This document shows, in pieces, positions 49,405 through 58,978 of a stretch of 64,000 nt of DNA. The DNA is taken from assembly GCA_947643415.1 (NCBI GenBank), contig CANRWA010000005.1:1-64000 (forward strand), given 5' to 3'. The translations under genes and the position numbers were made by a program. This stretch comes from an uncultured Clostridia bacterium. GTDB taxonomy: Bacteria > Bacillota > Clostridia > Lachnospirales > Lachnospiraceae. The notes under the pieces were generated by a model. The model did not search any database and was not told where the DNA came from. It was given only the letters and a program-made list of their open reading frames with translations. Within the stretch, counting starts at the first letter, position 1. The number at the start of each line of letters is the position of its first letter.

Positions 49405-50586
49405 TTACTTTCTAAGGCGTATGTACTGATACTGCTCTATGCTGGTTCCCTTCTCAGTCATATCTTCTAATTCGCCAAATATACCTGTCACATCCCGGAT
49501 AGTAAAATCCCTGCCGGCAAGACCATAGATATAATTCACAGCCTCGACCATCACTTTATTCTTAAACAGTGCCGCAGGCACCTCACTTCCCAGCGGACCG
49601 CCATTGCCGTTATAGCTCTCACATCGGTCCATAATGGCGACAGCCTTACAATTCTTCAGCGCCTGGGCGACCTCCTCTGCCGGAAAAGGCCGGAATACCC
49701 TCAATTTCAGCACGCCTGCTTTCTTGCCTTTTTCCCGCATCTCATCCACTGCCTGTTTGGCAGTCCCTGCTGCTGACCCCATGATCAGCATGATATAATC
49801 TGCATCCTCTGTCCGGTATTCCTCAAAAAGGCCAAAACCTCTCCCGGTGAGCCTGCGGTATTTTTCTGCCACCTCAAGGATTACCTGTTTGGAGTTCTCC
49901 ATGGCAATCTCCTGGTTTTTCTTTGCTTCCATAGCATAATTTGACACAGAATAAGGACCCACAGCAATGGGTTTCCCCGGATTCAGCAGGAATTCTTCCG
50001 GCTCATATTCCCCGACAAATTCCCTTACCTGTCCATCTTCCAGAAGTTCTATGTTCTCCACCGCATGGCTTGTAATAAAACCATCCTGGCAGACCATCAC
50101 CGGAAGATGCACCCTTTCATCCTCAGCAATAGGATATGCCTGAATAAAATTATCATATGCCTCTTGGTTGTTCTCCGCATAGATCTGGATCCATCCGGTG
50201 TCCCTTGCTCCCATGCCATCCGAATGATCACAGTTAATATTGATAGGACCTGACAGGGTGCGGTTCACCAGCGCCATCACCAGCGGAAGCCGATTGGACG
50301 CCGCAAGAAGAAGTTCTTCCCACATCAGGGCAAGGCCTGCAGATGACGTGGCAGTGAGGCTTCTTGCCCCTGCTGCCTCTGCACCGATGGCAGCACTCAT
50401 GGAAGAATGCTCACTCTCTACCGGGATAAACTCCGTATCCATCTCGCCATTGGCTATATATGTGGATACCATCTGCGGTATCTCCGTCGACGGAGTGATA
50501 GGAAAGGCCGGCATCACATCAGGGTTGATCTGGCGGATGGCATAAGATACCGCCTCATTACCGGACATACGCTCTCTGATCGCCAT
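49405..50586 (-). CDS. 2-oxoacid:ferredoxin oxidoreductase alpha subunit
   Basis: AFPITPSTEIPQMVSTYIANGEMDTEFIPVESEHSSMSAAIGAEAAGARSLTATSSAGLALM. Confidence 0.94.
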   Translation of the reverse strand: MAIRERMSGNEAVSYAIRQINPDVMPAFPITPSTEIPQMVSTYIANGEMDTEFIPVESEHSSMSAAIGAEAAGARSLTATSSAGLALMWEELLLAASNRLPLVMALVNRTLSGPININCDHSDGMGARDTGWIQIYAENNQEAYDNFIQAYPIAEDERVHLPVMVCQDGFITSHAVENIELLEDGQVREFVGEYEPEEFLLNPGKPIAVGPYSVSNYAMEAKKNQEIAMENSKQVILEVAEKYRRLTGRGFGLFEEYRTEDADYIMLIMGSAAGTAKQAVDEMREKGKKAGVLKLRVFRPFPAEEVAQALKNCKAVAIMDRCESYNGNGGPLGSEVPAALFKNKVMVEAVNYIYGLAGRDFTIRDVTGIFGELEDMTEKGTSIEQYQYIRLRK

Positions 50587-50903
50587 TATTCATTTCCCTC
50601 CTTCATCGAGATCGCATCAAAAGGACATACGCTGGCACAAATGCCGCAGCCCTTACAATGGTCATAGTCAAAATCAAGACGCTTCCCATCTCTCACCGGG
50701 ATGCTGGAATCCGGACAGACCGGAGCACATAGCAGGCACTGCCTGCATTTATCAGAATCGAAGACCGGCGTATTCGTCCTCCATTCGCCGGTCTTAAAAA
50801 GGCGGGAAGAACCGCCGTCAAAGATCATCAAACCCTCTGTCAGATCCTGATGCGGTGTCTTCTCATTGATCTTCGTTACATCTGTTCTCATTACTTCCTC
50901 CAT
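50586..50903 (-). CDS. 2-oxoacid:ferredoxin oxidoreductase delta subunit (2x 4Fe-4S ferredoxin)
   Basis: CRQCLLCAPVCPDS and CKGCGICASVCPFDAI. Confidence 0.94.
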   Translation of the reverse strand: MEEVMRTDVTKINEKTPHQDLTEGLMIFDGGSSRLFKTGEWRTNTPVFDSDKCRQCLLCAPVCPDSSIPVRDGKRLDFDYDHCKGCGICASVCPFDAISMKEGNE

Positions 50904-50911
50904 CCTAAGCC

Positions 50912-50935
50912 TAGCTCAACGTTGCCAATTTGAAC
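50912..50935 (-). repeat. Dispersed intergenic repeat D, copy 1
   Basis: minus strand ttcaaattggcaacgttgagctag right after the gamma-subunit stop. Confidence 0.65.
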
Positions 50936-51546
50936 TATGCAGACATCTTTCTGTTGTGATTTTCTTTGATCGCCTCTGCCACTTCATCATAGGCAGTCTC
51001 CAGCGCCTTCATGTTACCCTCAATCACTTCCGGTTTTCTGGCAAATTTGTGCTCATAAGATGCCCGCATCTCAGAGATGAACTTTTCCCTTGGCATAACT
51101 CCGCTGACGGCAACGATGGCTGCCAGCATAGGGGAGTTTGGAAAATTTTTTCCCAGATTTTCAACTGATATCTTCCTTGCATCAACCGTATAAACCTGCC
51201 CCTTATATCCATTGAGATGTTTCATGATCTCATCTGTCTCTTTCGCCGTATTGATAAGGATCGCCCCTGTCTCCTTCAATCCTGCTGTTACATTGACAGA
51301 ATCCAGAAGCGTCTCATCCACCACCACCACATAATCAGGATGGTATATATTGGAATGAACCCGAATCTTATCAGAACTGATCCGGTTATAAGCGGTAATG
51401 GGTGCTCCCATACGCTCCGGACCATACTCAGGGAATCCCTGTACATTCTGCCCTGTCTTAAATGCCACATCCGCAAGTAAGAGCGCCGCAGTCTTCGCTC
51501 CCTGGCCACCACGGCCATGCCATCTGATCTCAATTCCGTTCTTCAT
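50935..51546 (-). CDS. 2-oxoacid:ferredoxin oxidoreductase gamma subunit
   Basis: EIRWHGRGGQGAKTAALLLADVAFKTGQNVQGFPEYGPERMGAPITAYNRIS. Confidence 0.94.
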   Translation of the reverse strand: MKNGIEIRWHGRGGQGAKTAALLLADVAFKTGQNVQGFPEYGPERMGAPITAYNRISSDKIRVHSNIYHPDYVVVVDETLLDSVNVTAGLKETGAILINTAKETDEIMKHLNGYKGQVYTVDARKISVENLGKNFPNSPMLAAIVAVSGVMPREKFISEMRASYEHKFARKPEVIEGNMKALETAYDEVAEAIKENHNRKMSA

Positions 51547-51736
51547 AATCTCTTTGTCTCCTTTTATATAAATAATGCCAGCTGTGCGGCTCCATAATCC
51601 GCAAAACCTGTCAGCAAGATTTATTATATCGCAGATAATCGAAATGTAAAGCGAAAATGTTTAAATTAATTCACTTTAAACTTGAATATATTTCATTTAT
51701 GTAAATTACTCTTTAAAAATAATAGTTGGAAATCAT

Positions 51737-52906
51737 ATGAAAATAAGGTATACTATAATAAGCATGACTTTATGTGATGAACCATTAGGGGGAAAACGAA
51801 TTGTGATAAAACGATATTTTGTGCGTACGAGTGCATTAAAAGAGGGAATGCGGATCGACCAGAACATCAAAGACCGCCTGGACCGTACACTGGTTGCCCG
51901 TGGAACCATTCTGGATGATTATGTAATCGAAGGGATCCGGAAACGAGGCATCCATGGTGTATACATAAGTGAGGGAGCGGAAGATCTCAAACCAGTAAAA
52001 GAGGAAGAGAAACTTTCTCCATTAGTGCGCCACAATATCGAAAAAAACCGCAGTGATGACCCCGTTAAGGTGAACCTTTCAGAGAGTGTGAAAAAAAGAG
52101 TTTCGGAGGGTATCCAGTATCTGTACAATAATTCCGAATCAAAAGAATTTACTGACACCTCCAACCACATCACGACAGACCTTATGAAGGCCATTGATGA
52201 CAACGATGCCCTCGCTGTAGACATCAGTACACTGAAAACAAGTGATGAATATACCTTTAAACACAGTGTCGATGTTGCCACTATGTCTATGATCATCGCC
52301 AAGAAGCTTGGCATGTCATCAAAAGACGTCTATAATATAGGGGTTGCGGGCCTTCTCCATGATATGGGGAAATCAAAGATCCCATTGGAGATCCTGAACA
52401 AACCAGCAAGGCTCAATGACGAAGAGTTCGCCATCATGAAATCACACTCTGAACTCGGTTACCGTATATTAAACGAAAAGAAAGAATTCTCCACCCAAAT
52501 CTCCCTGGCGGTCCTTCAACACCACGAGAAAATGAATGGGAAAGGGTATCCCATGGGATGCAAAAGTGATAAGATCATCAATTACGCCAAAATCTTGTCT
52601 GTCTGCGATGTCTATGACGCCCTTGTAACAGAACGTCCCTATAAGAAACCATTTTCACAGAGAAATGCCATCGAAATGATCATGTCTATGACAGAGGAAC
52701 TGGACATTACAGCGATGCGCGCCTTCCTGTCTACTGTGATCCTCTATCCCGTGGACTCTACTGTCCAGCTCAGCAACGGTGAAAAAGCCCGAGTCGTGGA
52801 GAACATAGCTAACTCCGTTCTACGTCCTACCGTCGTCGGGCTCAAAAGTGGTATTGTCTATAATCTATCGGAAGATCTCTCCTGTGCGAATATCATTATC
52901 CAGTAA
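51737..52906 (+). CDS. HD-GYP domain phosphodiesterase (start may be internal, about 51801)
   Basis: HSVDVATMSMIIAKKLGM...GLLHDMGKSKIP...LQHHEKMNGKGYPMG. Confidence 0.92.
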   Translation: MKIRYTIISMTLCDEPLGGKRIVIKRYFVRTSALKEGMRIDQNIKDRLDRTLVARGTILDDYVIEGIRKRGIHGVYISEGAEDLKPVKEEEKLSPLVRHNIEKNRSDDPVKVNLSESVKKRVSEGIQYLYNNSESKEFTDTSNHITTDLMKAIDDNDALAVDISTLKTSDEYTFKHSVDVATMSMIIAKKLGMSSKDVYNIGVAGLLHDMGKSKIPLEILNKPARLNDEEFAIMKSHSELGYRILNEKKEFSTQISLAVLQHHEKMNGKGYPMGCKSDKIINYAKILSVCDVYDALVTERPYKKPFSQRNAIEMIMSMTEELDITAMRAFLSTVILYPVDSTVQLSNGEKARVVENIANSVLRPTVVGLKSGIVYNLSEDLSCANIIIQ

Positions 52907-52950
52907 CTGGTACAACAAAAATCAGGCAATGGACATCCTTGCCAAACCGA

Positions 52951-53664
52951 TCAGTCGATCACCGTGACTTTCTCGATCACAGGCTGGTTTTCCGGCAGCA
53001 CAGTACCATTTGCATCTTCCGTCTTTACATTGGCACAGATCTTATCCACAACTTTCATTCCTTTCGTTACTTTGCCAAATGCGGCATATTCACCATCCAG
53101 ATAATCTGCATCCTGGTGCATAATAAAGAACTGGGAACTGGCACTATCCGGATTCGCAGAACGTGCCATGGAGATCGTGCCTCTGACATGTTTTATATTA
53201 TTTTCAACTCCATTGGAAGAAAATTCTCCCTTAATGGTATGATCGGAACCCCCGGTTCCATTTCCAAGAGGATCGCCGCCCTGGATCATAAAACTGGAAA
53301 TAATGCGGTGAAAGGTAAGACCATCATAAAATCCCTCTCCTGCCAGTTTAATAAAGTTCGTCACAGTGATCGGTGCTTTATCTGCATCCAGTTTTACAGT
53401 GATGGTACCATAATCCTTTACCTTGATCTTCACACGGTGTTTCCCTGTAAGATTCTCACCTTTCTCAATCACAGAGCTTAACTCTTCACTGAGGCTGCTT
53501 CCGCTTGCTGACTTATCCGCTGCGGCCTGCTGGCCATTCTGTGTCTCTCCCTGCGAACCCTGTGTTCCCTGAGTGGTCTTCGGCTGATCATTCTTACCAT
53601 TACAGGCTGTAATACCAAATACCATGATCACCATGGCCATAATTATAGCTATTGTACGCTTCAT
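52951..53664 (-). CDS. Peptidylprolyl isomerase (cyclophilin type), lipoprotein
   Basis: Lipobox VFGITACNG; FYDGLTFHRIISSFMIQGGDPLGNGTGGSDHTIKGEF...GTISMARSANPDSASSQFFI. Confidence 0.95.
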   Translation of the reverse strand: MKRTIAIIMAMVIMVFGITACNGKNDQPKTTQGTQGSQGETQNGQQAAADKSASGSSLSEELSSVIEKGENLTGKHRVKIKVKDYGTITVKLDADKAPITVTNFIKLAGEGFYDGLTFHRIISSFMIQGGDPLGNGTGGSDHTIKGEFSSNGVENNIKHVRGTISMARSANPDSASSQFFIMHQDADYLDGEYAAFGKVTKGMKVVDKICANVKTEDANGTVLPENQPVIEKVTVID

Positions 53665-53708
53665 ATTTCTAATCTCCTTCTTATTTTACATATTTCGTTT
53701 CTATCTGC

Positions 53709-54311
53709 TTACGACAAAACCTCTTTGATGGCAGCCAACAATTCACCATAGTCCTCATAGGCAGCTATTTCAGGGTTATCTGATTTGATCTGATCGGTAC
53801 TCTTGAACAGAAAACCGGTCTTACTTGCCTTGATCATCCCCAGGTCATTGTAACTGTCTCCGCTGGCTATGGTTTCATAACCAATAGACTGCAGTGCCTT
53901 TACTGTCGTATACTTGGAATTCTGAACCCGCATCCGGAATCCGGTTATCTCCCCATCCTCTGCCACTTCTAATGAATTACAGAAGATCGTCGGCCAGCCA
54001 AGTTTCTTCATCAATGGTTTCGCAAACTGGGTAAAGGTATCACTGATAATAATCACCTGCGTAATGGAACGCAGCTCATCCAGAAACTCTTTCGCTCCCG
54101 GAATCGGATCAATCTTCGCGATCGTCTCCTGTATTTCCTTCAATCCAAGACCATGTTCCCGCAGAATACCAAGGCGCCATGCCATAAGTTTATCATAATC
54201 CGGCTCATCCCTGGTTGTCCTTTTTAGTTCAGGAATCCCACTGGCCTCAGCAAAGGCAATCCAGATCTCTGGAACCAATACCCCCTCCAGATCTAAACAT
54301 ACGATATCCAT
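53709..54311 (-). CDS. thrH: ThrH-like phosphoserine phosphatase/homoserine phosphotransferase
   Basis: MDIVCLDLEGVLVPEIWIAFAEASGIPELKRTTRDEPDYDKLMAWRL...IISDTFTQFAKPLMKKLGWPTIFCN. Confidence 0.9.
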   Translation of the reverse strand: MDIVCLDLEGVLVPEIWIAFAEASGIPELKRTTRDEPDYDKLMAWRLGILREHGLGLKEIQETIAKIDPIPGAKEFLDELRSITQVIIISDTFTQFAKPLMKKLGWPTIFCNSLEVAEDGEITGFRMRVQNSKYTTVKALQSIGYETIASGDSYNDLGMIKASKTGFLFKSTDQIKSDNPEIAAYEDYGELLAAIKEVLS

Positions 54312-54392
54312 ATCCTGTCCTCCCATTTGTAAGATTACTTTTGACATTATAGCATAAGTTTCCAGAATCTACAATATGATTATCAGTTAGCC

Positions 54393-54415
54393 AGGGCAAT
54401 CGCTTAAAAATTTGT
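54393..54415 (+). repeat. Dispersed intergenic repeat C, copy 2
   Basis: agggcaatcgcttaaaaatttgt. Confidence 0.8.
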
Positions 54416-54479
54416 TTCAAAGCGGGCGGATCCCACACTGACTCCTGTCCGGCATATCACAGCCCGAGCATGGTCTTGT

Positions 54480-56843
54480 TTACCCCACTCCCAGTGCCAT
54501 ACCCACAAGCCGGACCGCAAAGGCACAGAGCCATGCGATCCCACACTGCAGAACCACGATCCCTGCAGCCCATCTGCCTCCCAGTTCCCTCCGGACAGAT
54601 GCCACTGCAGCCACACAGGGGGTATACAGAAGGCAGAATACGAGCAGCGACAGAGCTGTCAAAGGTGATATCGCTGCCAGCAAAACCTCTGCTGTCCCTA
54701 ATAAGACAGACAGGGTAGAGACAACACTTTCTTTCGCAATAAAACCAGAGATCAGCGCGGTAGAGATCCTCCAGTCCCCAAAACCAAGCGGGGCAAAAAG
54801 TGGGGCGATAAATCCCGCCACAACAGCCAGAATACTATCCTGGGAATCTGTCACCCTGTTCAGGCGCAGGTCGAAAGTCTGCAGGAACCAGATTACAATG
54901 GATGCCAGAAATATAATGGTAAAAGCCCTCTGAAGAAAATCTTTCGCCTTATCCCACAAAAGCCGTGCCACATTCTTCACCCCGGGAAGGCGGTAATTCG
55001 GCAGTTCCATCACAAAGGGGACCGCCTCCCCTTTAAATGCTGTATTTTTAGCGATCATAGCAGTAAGGATACCAACTGCAATACCAGCAAAATACAGTAA
55101 TACCATCACAATCCCCGCCTGACGGGGAAAGAATACCGAAGTAAAAAAACCATAGACCGGAAGTTTCGCCGTACAGCTCATAAATGGGATCAGCATAATC
55201 GTCATTTTCCGGTCTCTTGCAGATGGCAGAGTGCGGCTTGCCATAACTCCCGGCACCGAACACCCAAAACCAATGAGCATTGGCACAATGCTTCTGCCGG
55301 ATAAGCCGATCTTGCGGAGGAGTTTATCCATGACAAAAGCAACACGCGCCATATAACCGGTATCCTCCAGCAGAGACAAAAAGAAGAACAAAATTACAAT
55401 GACCGGAAGGAAACTCAGGACACTGCCCACACCGCTGAATATCCCGTCTATGATCAGCGACTGAAGCACATCATTTACATTCCATGCCGTAAGCTGCGCA
55501 TCCAGTATTCCGGTAAGCCATTCAATCAGTATTTCCAACAGTTCCTGCATCCATGCACCAAGTACATTGAAAGTCATCCAGAATACAAATGCCATAATGG
55601 CAATAAACGAAGGAATCGCTGTATATTTTCCTGTCAGGACTTTATCGATCCTCCGGCTGCGCTCCCTTTCCCTGCTCTCATGTGGTTTCACCACACACTG
55701 CCCTACCAGTTTATTGATAAATGAAAACCGCATATCGGCAATTGCTGCTGCACGGTCCAGCCCTCTCTCCTGCTCCATCTGACAGATGATATGTTCTACC
55801 ATTTCCTGCTCATTTGGCATCAGTTTAAGAGCATCCCTGATGCGGGAATCACCCTCCACCAGTTTCGTGGCGGCAAATCGCAGCGGAATCTGTGCATTCT
55901 CTGCATGGTCCTTCACAAGATGCATGATACCATGCAGGCAGCGGTGTACCGCCCCGCCATTTTCATTCTCATCGCAGAAATCCAGCCGTCCGGGACGCTC
56001 CTGGTATTTCGCCACATGTACCGCATGGCTGATCAGTTCTTCAATCCCCTCATTCTTTGCCGCAGAAATAGGTATCACCGGAATTCCCAGCATTTCTTCC
56101 ATCTCATTGATATGGACCGAACCACCATTTCCACGGACTTCATCCATCATATTCAGTGCAAGTACCATGGGTACATCCAGTTCCATCAGCTGCATGGTCA
56201 GATACAGGTTTCGCTCAATATTCGTGGCATCCACAATATTGATGATCCCTTCCGGTCTTTCTTCCAGAATAAACTTCCGCGATACGATCTCTTCACTGGT
56301 ATATGGCGACAGGGAATAAATACCGGGCAGGTCTGTCACCTGTGCCCTGCCCTCTCCCTTGATGGTTCCGCTTTTGCGGTCTACCGTGACCCCCGGGAAA
56401 TTTCCCACATGCTGGCTCGCACCCGTGAGATCATTAAAGAGCGTGGTCTTCCCGCAATTCTGATTTCCTGCAAGGGCAAACATGATAGGCTGGTTCTCTG
56501 GCAGAGGGTTCTCATCTGCCCTGACATGATATCTGCCTCCTTCGCCAAAACCGGGATGCTCTGTCTTCTTCTTTTTCTTTGTCCCATCCATTCCACTTGG
56601 CACCTCCTGTGCCGCCAGCTCAAGCGGGCTCACACCAATCTGCCCTGCATCCGCAAGACGCAGGGTCAGTTCATATCCATGAATGCGCAGCTCCATAGGA
56701 TCCCCCATAGGAGCATATTTGATAAGAGTAACTTCTGTCCCTGGGATCACTCCCATATCAAGAAAATGCTGGCGCAGTTCTCCCTCCCCACCCACTGAGT
56801 CAATAACAGCCATCTGTCCGGGCTGTAGATCCTTTAACGTCAT
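54480..56843 (-). CDS. feoB: Ferrous iron transporter FeoB with N-terminal FeoA domain fusion
   Basis: FeoA-like MTLKDLQPGQMAVIDSVGGEGELRQHFLDMGVIPGTEVTLIKYAPMGDPMELRIHGYELTLR, then G domain FALAGNQNCGKTTLFNDLTGASQHVGNFPGVTV and the FeoB membrane domain. Confidence 0.95.
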   Translation of the reverse strand: MTLKDLQPGQMAVIDSVGGEGELRQHFLDMGVIPGTEVTLIKYAPMGDPMELRIHGYELTLRLADAGQIGVSPLELAAQEVPSGMDGTKKKKKTEHPGFGEGGRYHVRADENPLPENQPIMFALAGNQNCGKTTLFNDLTGASQHVGNFPGVTVDRKSGTIKGEGRAQVTDLPGIYSLSPYTSEEIVSRKFILEERPEGIINIVDATNIERNLYLTMQLMELDVPMVLALNMMDEVRGNGGSVHINEMEEMLGIPVIPISAAKNEGIEELISHAVHVAKYQERPGRLDFCDENENGGAVHRCLHGIMHLVKDHAENAQIPLRFAATKLVEGDSRIRDALKLMPNEQEMVEHIICQMEQERGLDRAAAIADMRFSFINKLVGQCVVKPHESRERERSRRIDKVLTGKYTAIPSFIAIMAFVFWMTFNVLGAWMQELLEILIEWLTGILDAQLTAWNVNDVLQSLIIDGIFSGVGSVLSFLPVIVILFFFLSLLEDTGYMARVAFVMDKLLRKIGLSGRSIVPMLIGFGCSVPGVMASRTLPSARDRKMTIMLIPFMSCTAKLPVYGFFTSVFFPRQAGIVMVLLYFAGIAVGILTAMIAKNTAFKGEAVPFVMELPNYRLPGVKNVARLLWDKAKDFLQRAFTIIFLASIVIWFLQTFDLRLNRVTDSQDSILAVVAGFIAPLFAPLGFGDWRISTALISGFIAKESVVSTLSVLLGTAEVLLAAISPLTALSLLVFCLLYTPCVAAVASVRRELGGRWAAGIVVLQCGIAWLCAFAVRLVGMALGVG

Positions 56844-56893
56844 GGTTATTTCCTCCTGTCTGGCATCCGATTTACACGGACGCTGCCGGACTG

Positions 56894-56917
56894 TTAGCTC
56901 AACGGCGCCAATTTGAA
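56894..56917 (-). repeat. Dispersed repeat D, copy 2 (overlaps the GH120-like stop codon)
   Basis: minus strand ttcaaattggcgccgttgagctaa. Confidence 0.65.
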
Positions 56918-58857
56918 CCCGCCGTGGTTCTAAGCTGAATCCGGTTCTTTCCCTGTCTCAGTCCCTGTAAAGGCCCAGGAACAGGAACTGGCGGTATCGC
57001 CTTCCCAAGCAAATCCGTCCGGATCACAACAGGAGCTCCGTCCGGATTCTCATATGCTGCCTCTGTGATCCTGGGCCGGCCAAGGCACTTTGTCCCAATC
57101 TGTTCTGTCAGCAGTTCAAAGGCACCCTTTCCAAGCACTGCCTCAAGATATATTCCATCTTCCTCTTCCACCAGTTTTATGTAATCGCCGTCTGTCCCGC
57201 TCCAGGAATCCTTTTCCCTGGTAAATCCGGCTGCACCCTGCAGATAGATATTATGATTGATATAAGCTGGCTGCTTAATGCTCTCATATGTCTCTATATC
57301 AGCAGCCCCTGCCTGCCAGTAACGTTCTATATATTCTTCCATCGACACAGCCGCCCCTTCATAGGCATCCGTGCCATAGTTCCTGTCCTTTTCGCCTCCT
57401 CCCACAAATATATTCTGGTACCAGCGGTCATCTGAACCATATGTCGGCACAGTACCCATAACTTTTGTAGAATGCGGATAGTGATATGGTGTAGAACGGT
57501 TCAACACCGGATACTGCACCATGAACCCCATCACAAGATTGTGGGCATACGCCCCGCCTTGTGCCGCGTTTACGATGCTATAGGGAGAGGCAAATATATT
57601 GTTGTCCACCAGATAGGGGCCATGTGTGACCTCGATCATGAAATCCCTGTCATTGTGATGATACAGATTACGGCTTACCCGCGTACCCTGAGCCTGCCAG
57701 TCCAGCCATGTGCCAAGGCTGCAATGATGGATATGGTTGTCATGGATCTGCACATCAATAGCTGCATGTAATTTGATCCCTGCTATCTCATGTCCATAAA
57801 ATTCATGTTTTGTCGCTATATGGTAGATCTCATTGTCATAGATCTCACTGAATATACAGCCCATATGCCCCACGATACCCGTCTGCCCGCAGTTATAGAT
57901 CCGATTCCCCCTTACAATATGGGAACCTGTCTGTTCCCTGCTCCAGCCAATATCTGCGGCCCGGAATACTGCCTCCATCTGATACTGATAACCGGGTTTC
58001 CTGTGATACTTTGTAAATTCATTATCTCCTGTCGTATCCTCCTTTCCCAGACTGATAGCAGAGCACTTTGAATCATGCAGGATATTATTTTCAATGACCC
58101 ACCCTTTCGCCCAATTCGGTCCCAGCATCCCCACCTGGTATGCGGTGGGCGGTGCCCAGTTTGTCGCCGCCTGTGCCATCTCAAAGCCCCTGACTGTAAT
58201 ATAATCCAAACCTCTTCTATCTGGATAAAAACAGCATGGACGGACATTGATCTCCACCAACTCTTCATTGGGATCCAGCCCGCCAAAATTCGCATATATC
58301 GTTGTCCTCTCTGAATCATTCTCACAATACCACTGCATCAGGGACTCTTCGGCATTCCAGATCCGCTCCCTGCGCATTTCCCATGTTTCATAAGGGCTGT
58401 ATTCTCTTTTAACAGGATTCTGTACCCCCTTAAGGTCAGCCGACTCAAAAAGGGAAACCCCATTGAGATAGACATCTCCTGTATGAACAGCATGATCCCT
58501 TGGATCCACAAGCCAGTCCCCGGATATCTCTGTGGCATAGGGATTGTAATCACCAAAAAAGGAGTTCTCCAGTGTAGCTCTCCACACCTGTTCCCCCGCC
58601 GGCTCCCATGTATCAATCCTCTCCGATCCCTTGATCACCACCTTCTCACCCTCTGCTGCCTGATATGTGACCCGGCAGTTCGCATCCAGGCCACCATTGC
58701 GCGGTCTTACCCATTCCCTGTATTCACCGCCGTGTACGATCACTGTATCGCCGGCGATGGCAATATCAGCCGCTCTCTGTATTGTTGCAAATGGATGTCC
58801 TGCATCCCCATTGCCGTGGTCTGAACCACCCTTTGCAACATGATATACCTTTCCCAT
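56899..58857 (-). CDS. Right-handed parallel beta-helix protein, GH120 beta-xylosidase-like, cytoplasmic
   Basis: YHVAKGGSDHGNGDAGHPFATIQRAADIAIAGDTVIVHGGEYREWVRPRNGGLDANCRVTYQAAEGEKVVIKGSERI, as I recall GH120 XylC-type proteins; no signal peptide. Confidence 0.8.
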   Translation of the reverse strand: MGKVYHVAKGGSDHGNGDAGHPFATIQRAADIAIAGDTVIVHGGEYREWVRPRNGGLDANCRVTYQAAEGEKVVIKGSERIDTWEPAGEQVWRATLENSFFGDYNPYATEISGDWLVDPRDHAVHTGDVYLNGVSLFESADLKGVQNPVKREYSPYETWEMRRERIWNAEESLMQWYCENDSERTTIYANFGGLDPNEELVEINVRPCCFYPDRRGLDYITVRGFEMAQAATNWAPPTAYQVGMLGPNWAKGWVIENNILHDSKCSAISLGKEDTTGDNEFTKYHRKPGYQYQMEAVFRAADIGWSREQTGSHIVRGNRIYNCGQTGIVGHMGCIFSEIYDNEIYHIATKHEFYGHEIAGIKLHAAIDVQIHDNHIHHCSLGTWLDWQAQGTRVSRNLYHHNDRDFMIEVTHGPYLVDNNIFASPYSIVNAAQGGAYAHNLVMGFMVQYPVLNRSTPYHYPHSTKVMGTVPTYGSDDRWYQNIFVGGGEKDRNYGTDAYEGAAVSMEEYIERYWQAGAADIETYESIKQPAYINHNIYLQGAAGFTREKDSWSGTDGDYIKLVEEEDGIYLEAVLGKGAFELLTEQIGTKCLGRPRITEAAYENPDGAPVVIRTDLLGKAIPPVPVPGPLQGLRQGKNRIQLRTTAGSNWRR

Positions 58858-58938
58858 ATCAATTCCTCCATTCTATACCTGTTTCTTTATTCTACCATAG
58901 TTTTGGAGAAACACACAATATTTTTTCATTCATGCTGT

Positions 58939-58978
58939 AGGGCAATCGCTTGAAAACAGATTTTTAAGCGATTACCCT
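58939..58978. repeat. Dispersed intergenic repeat C, palindromic copy
   Basis: agggcaatcgctt-gaaaacagattttt-aagcgattaccct; minus strand reads agggtaatcgcttaaaaatctgt. Confidence 0.8.

Noticed and set aside
55791-56798. 335-aa plus-strand ORF antisense to feoB
   Set aside because: Shadow of the FeoB G domain.
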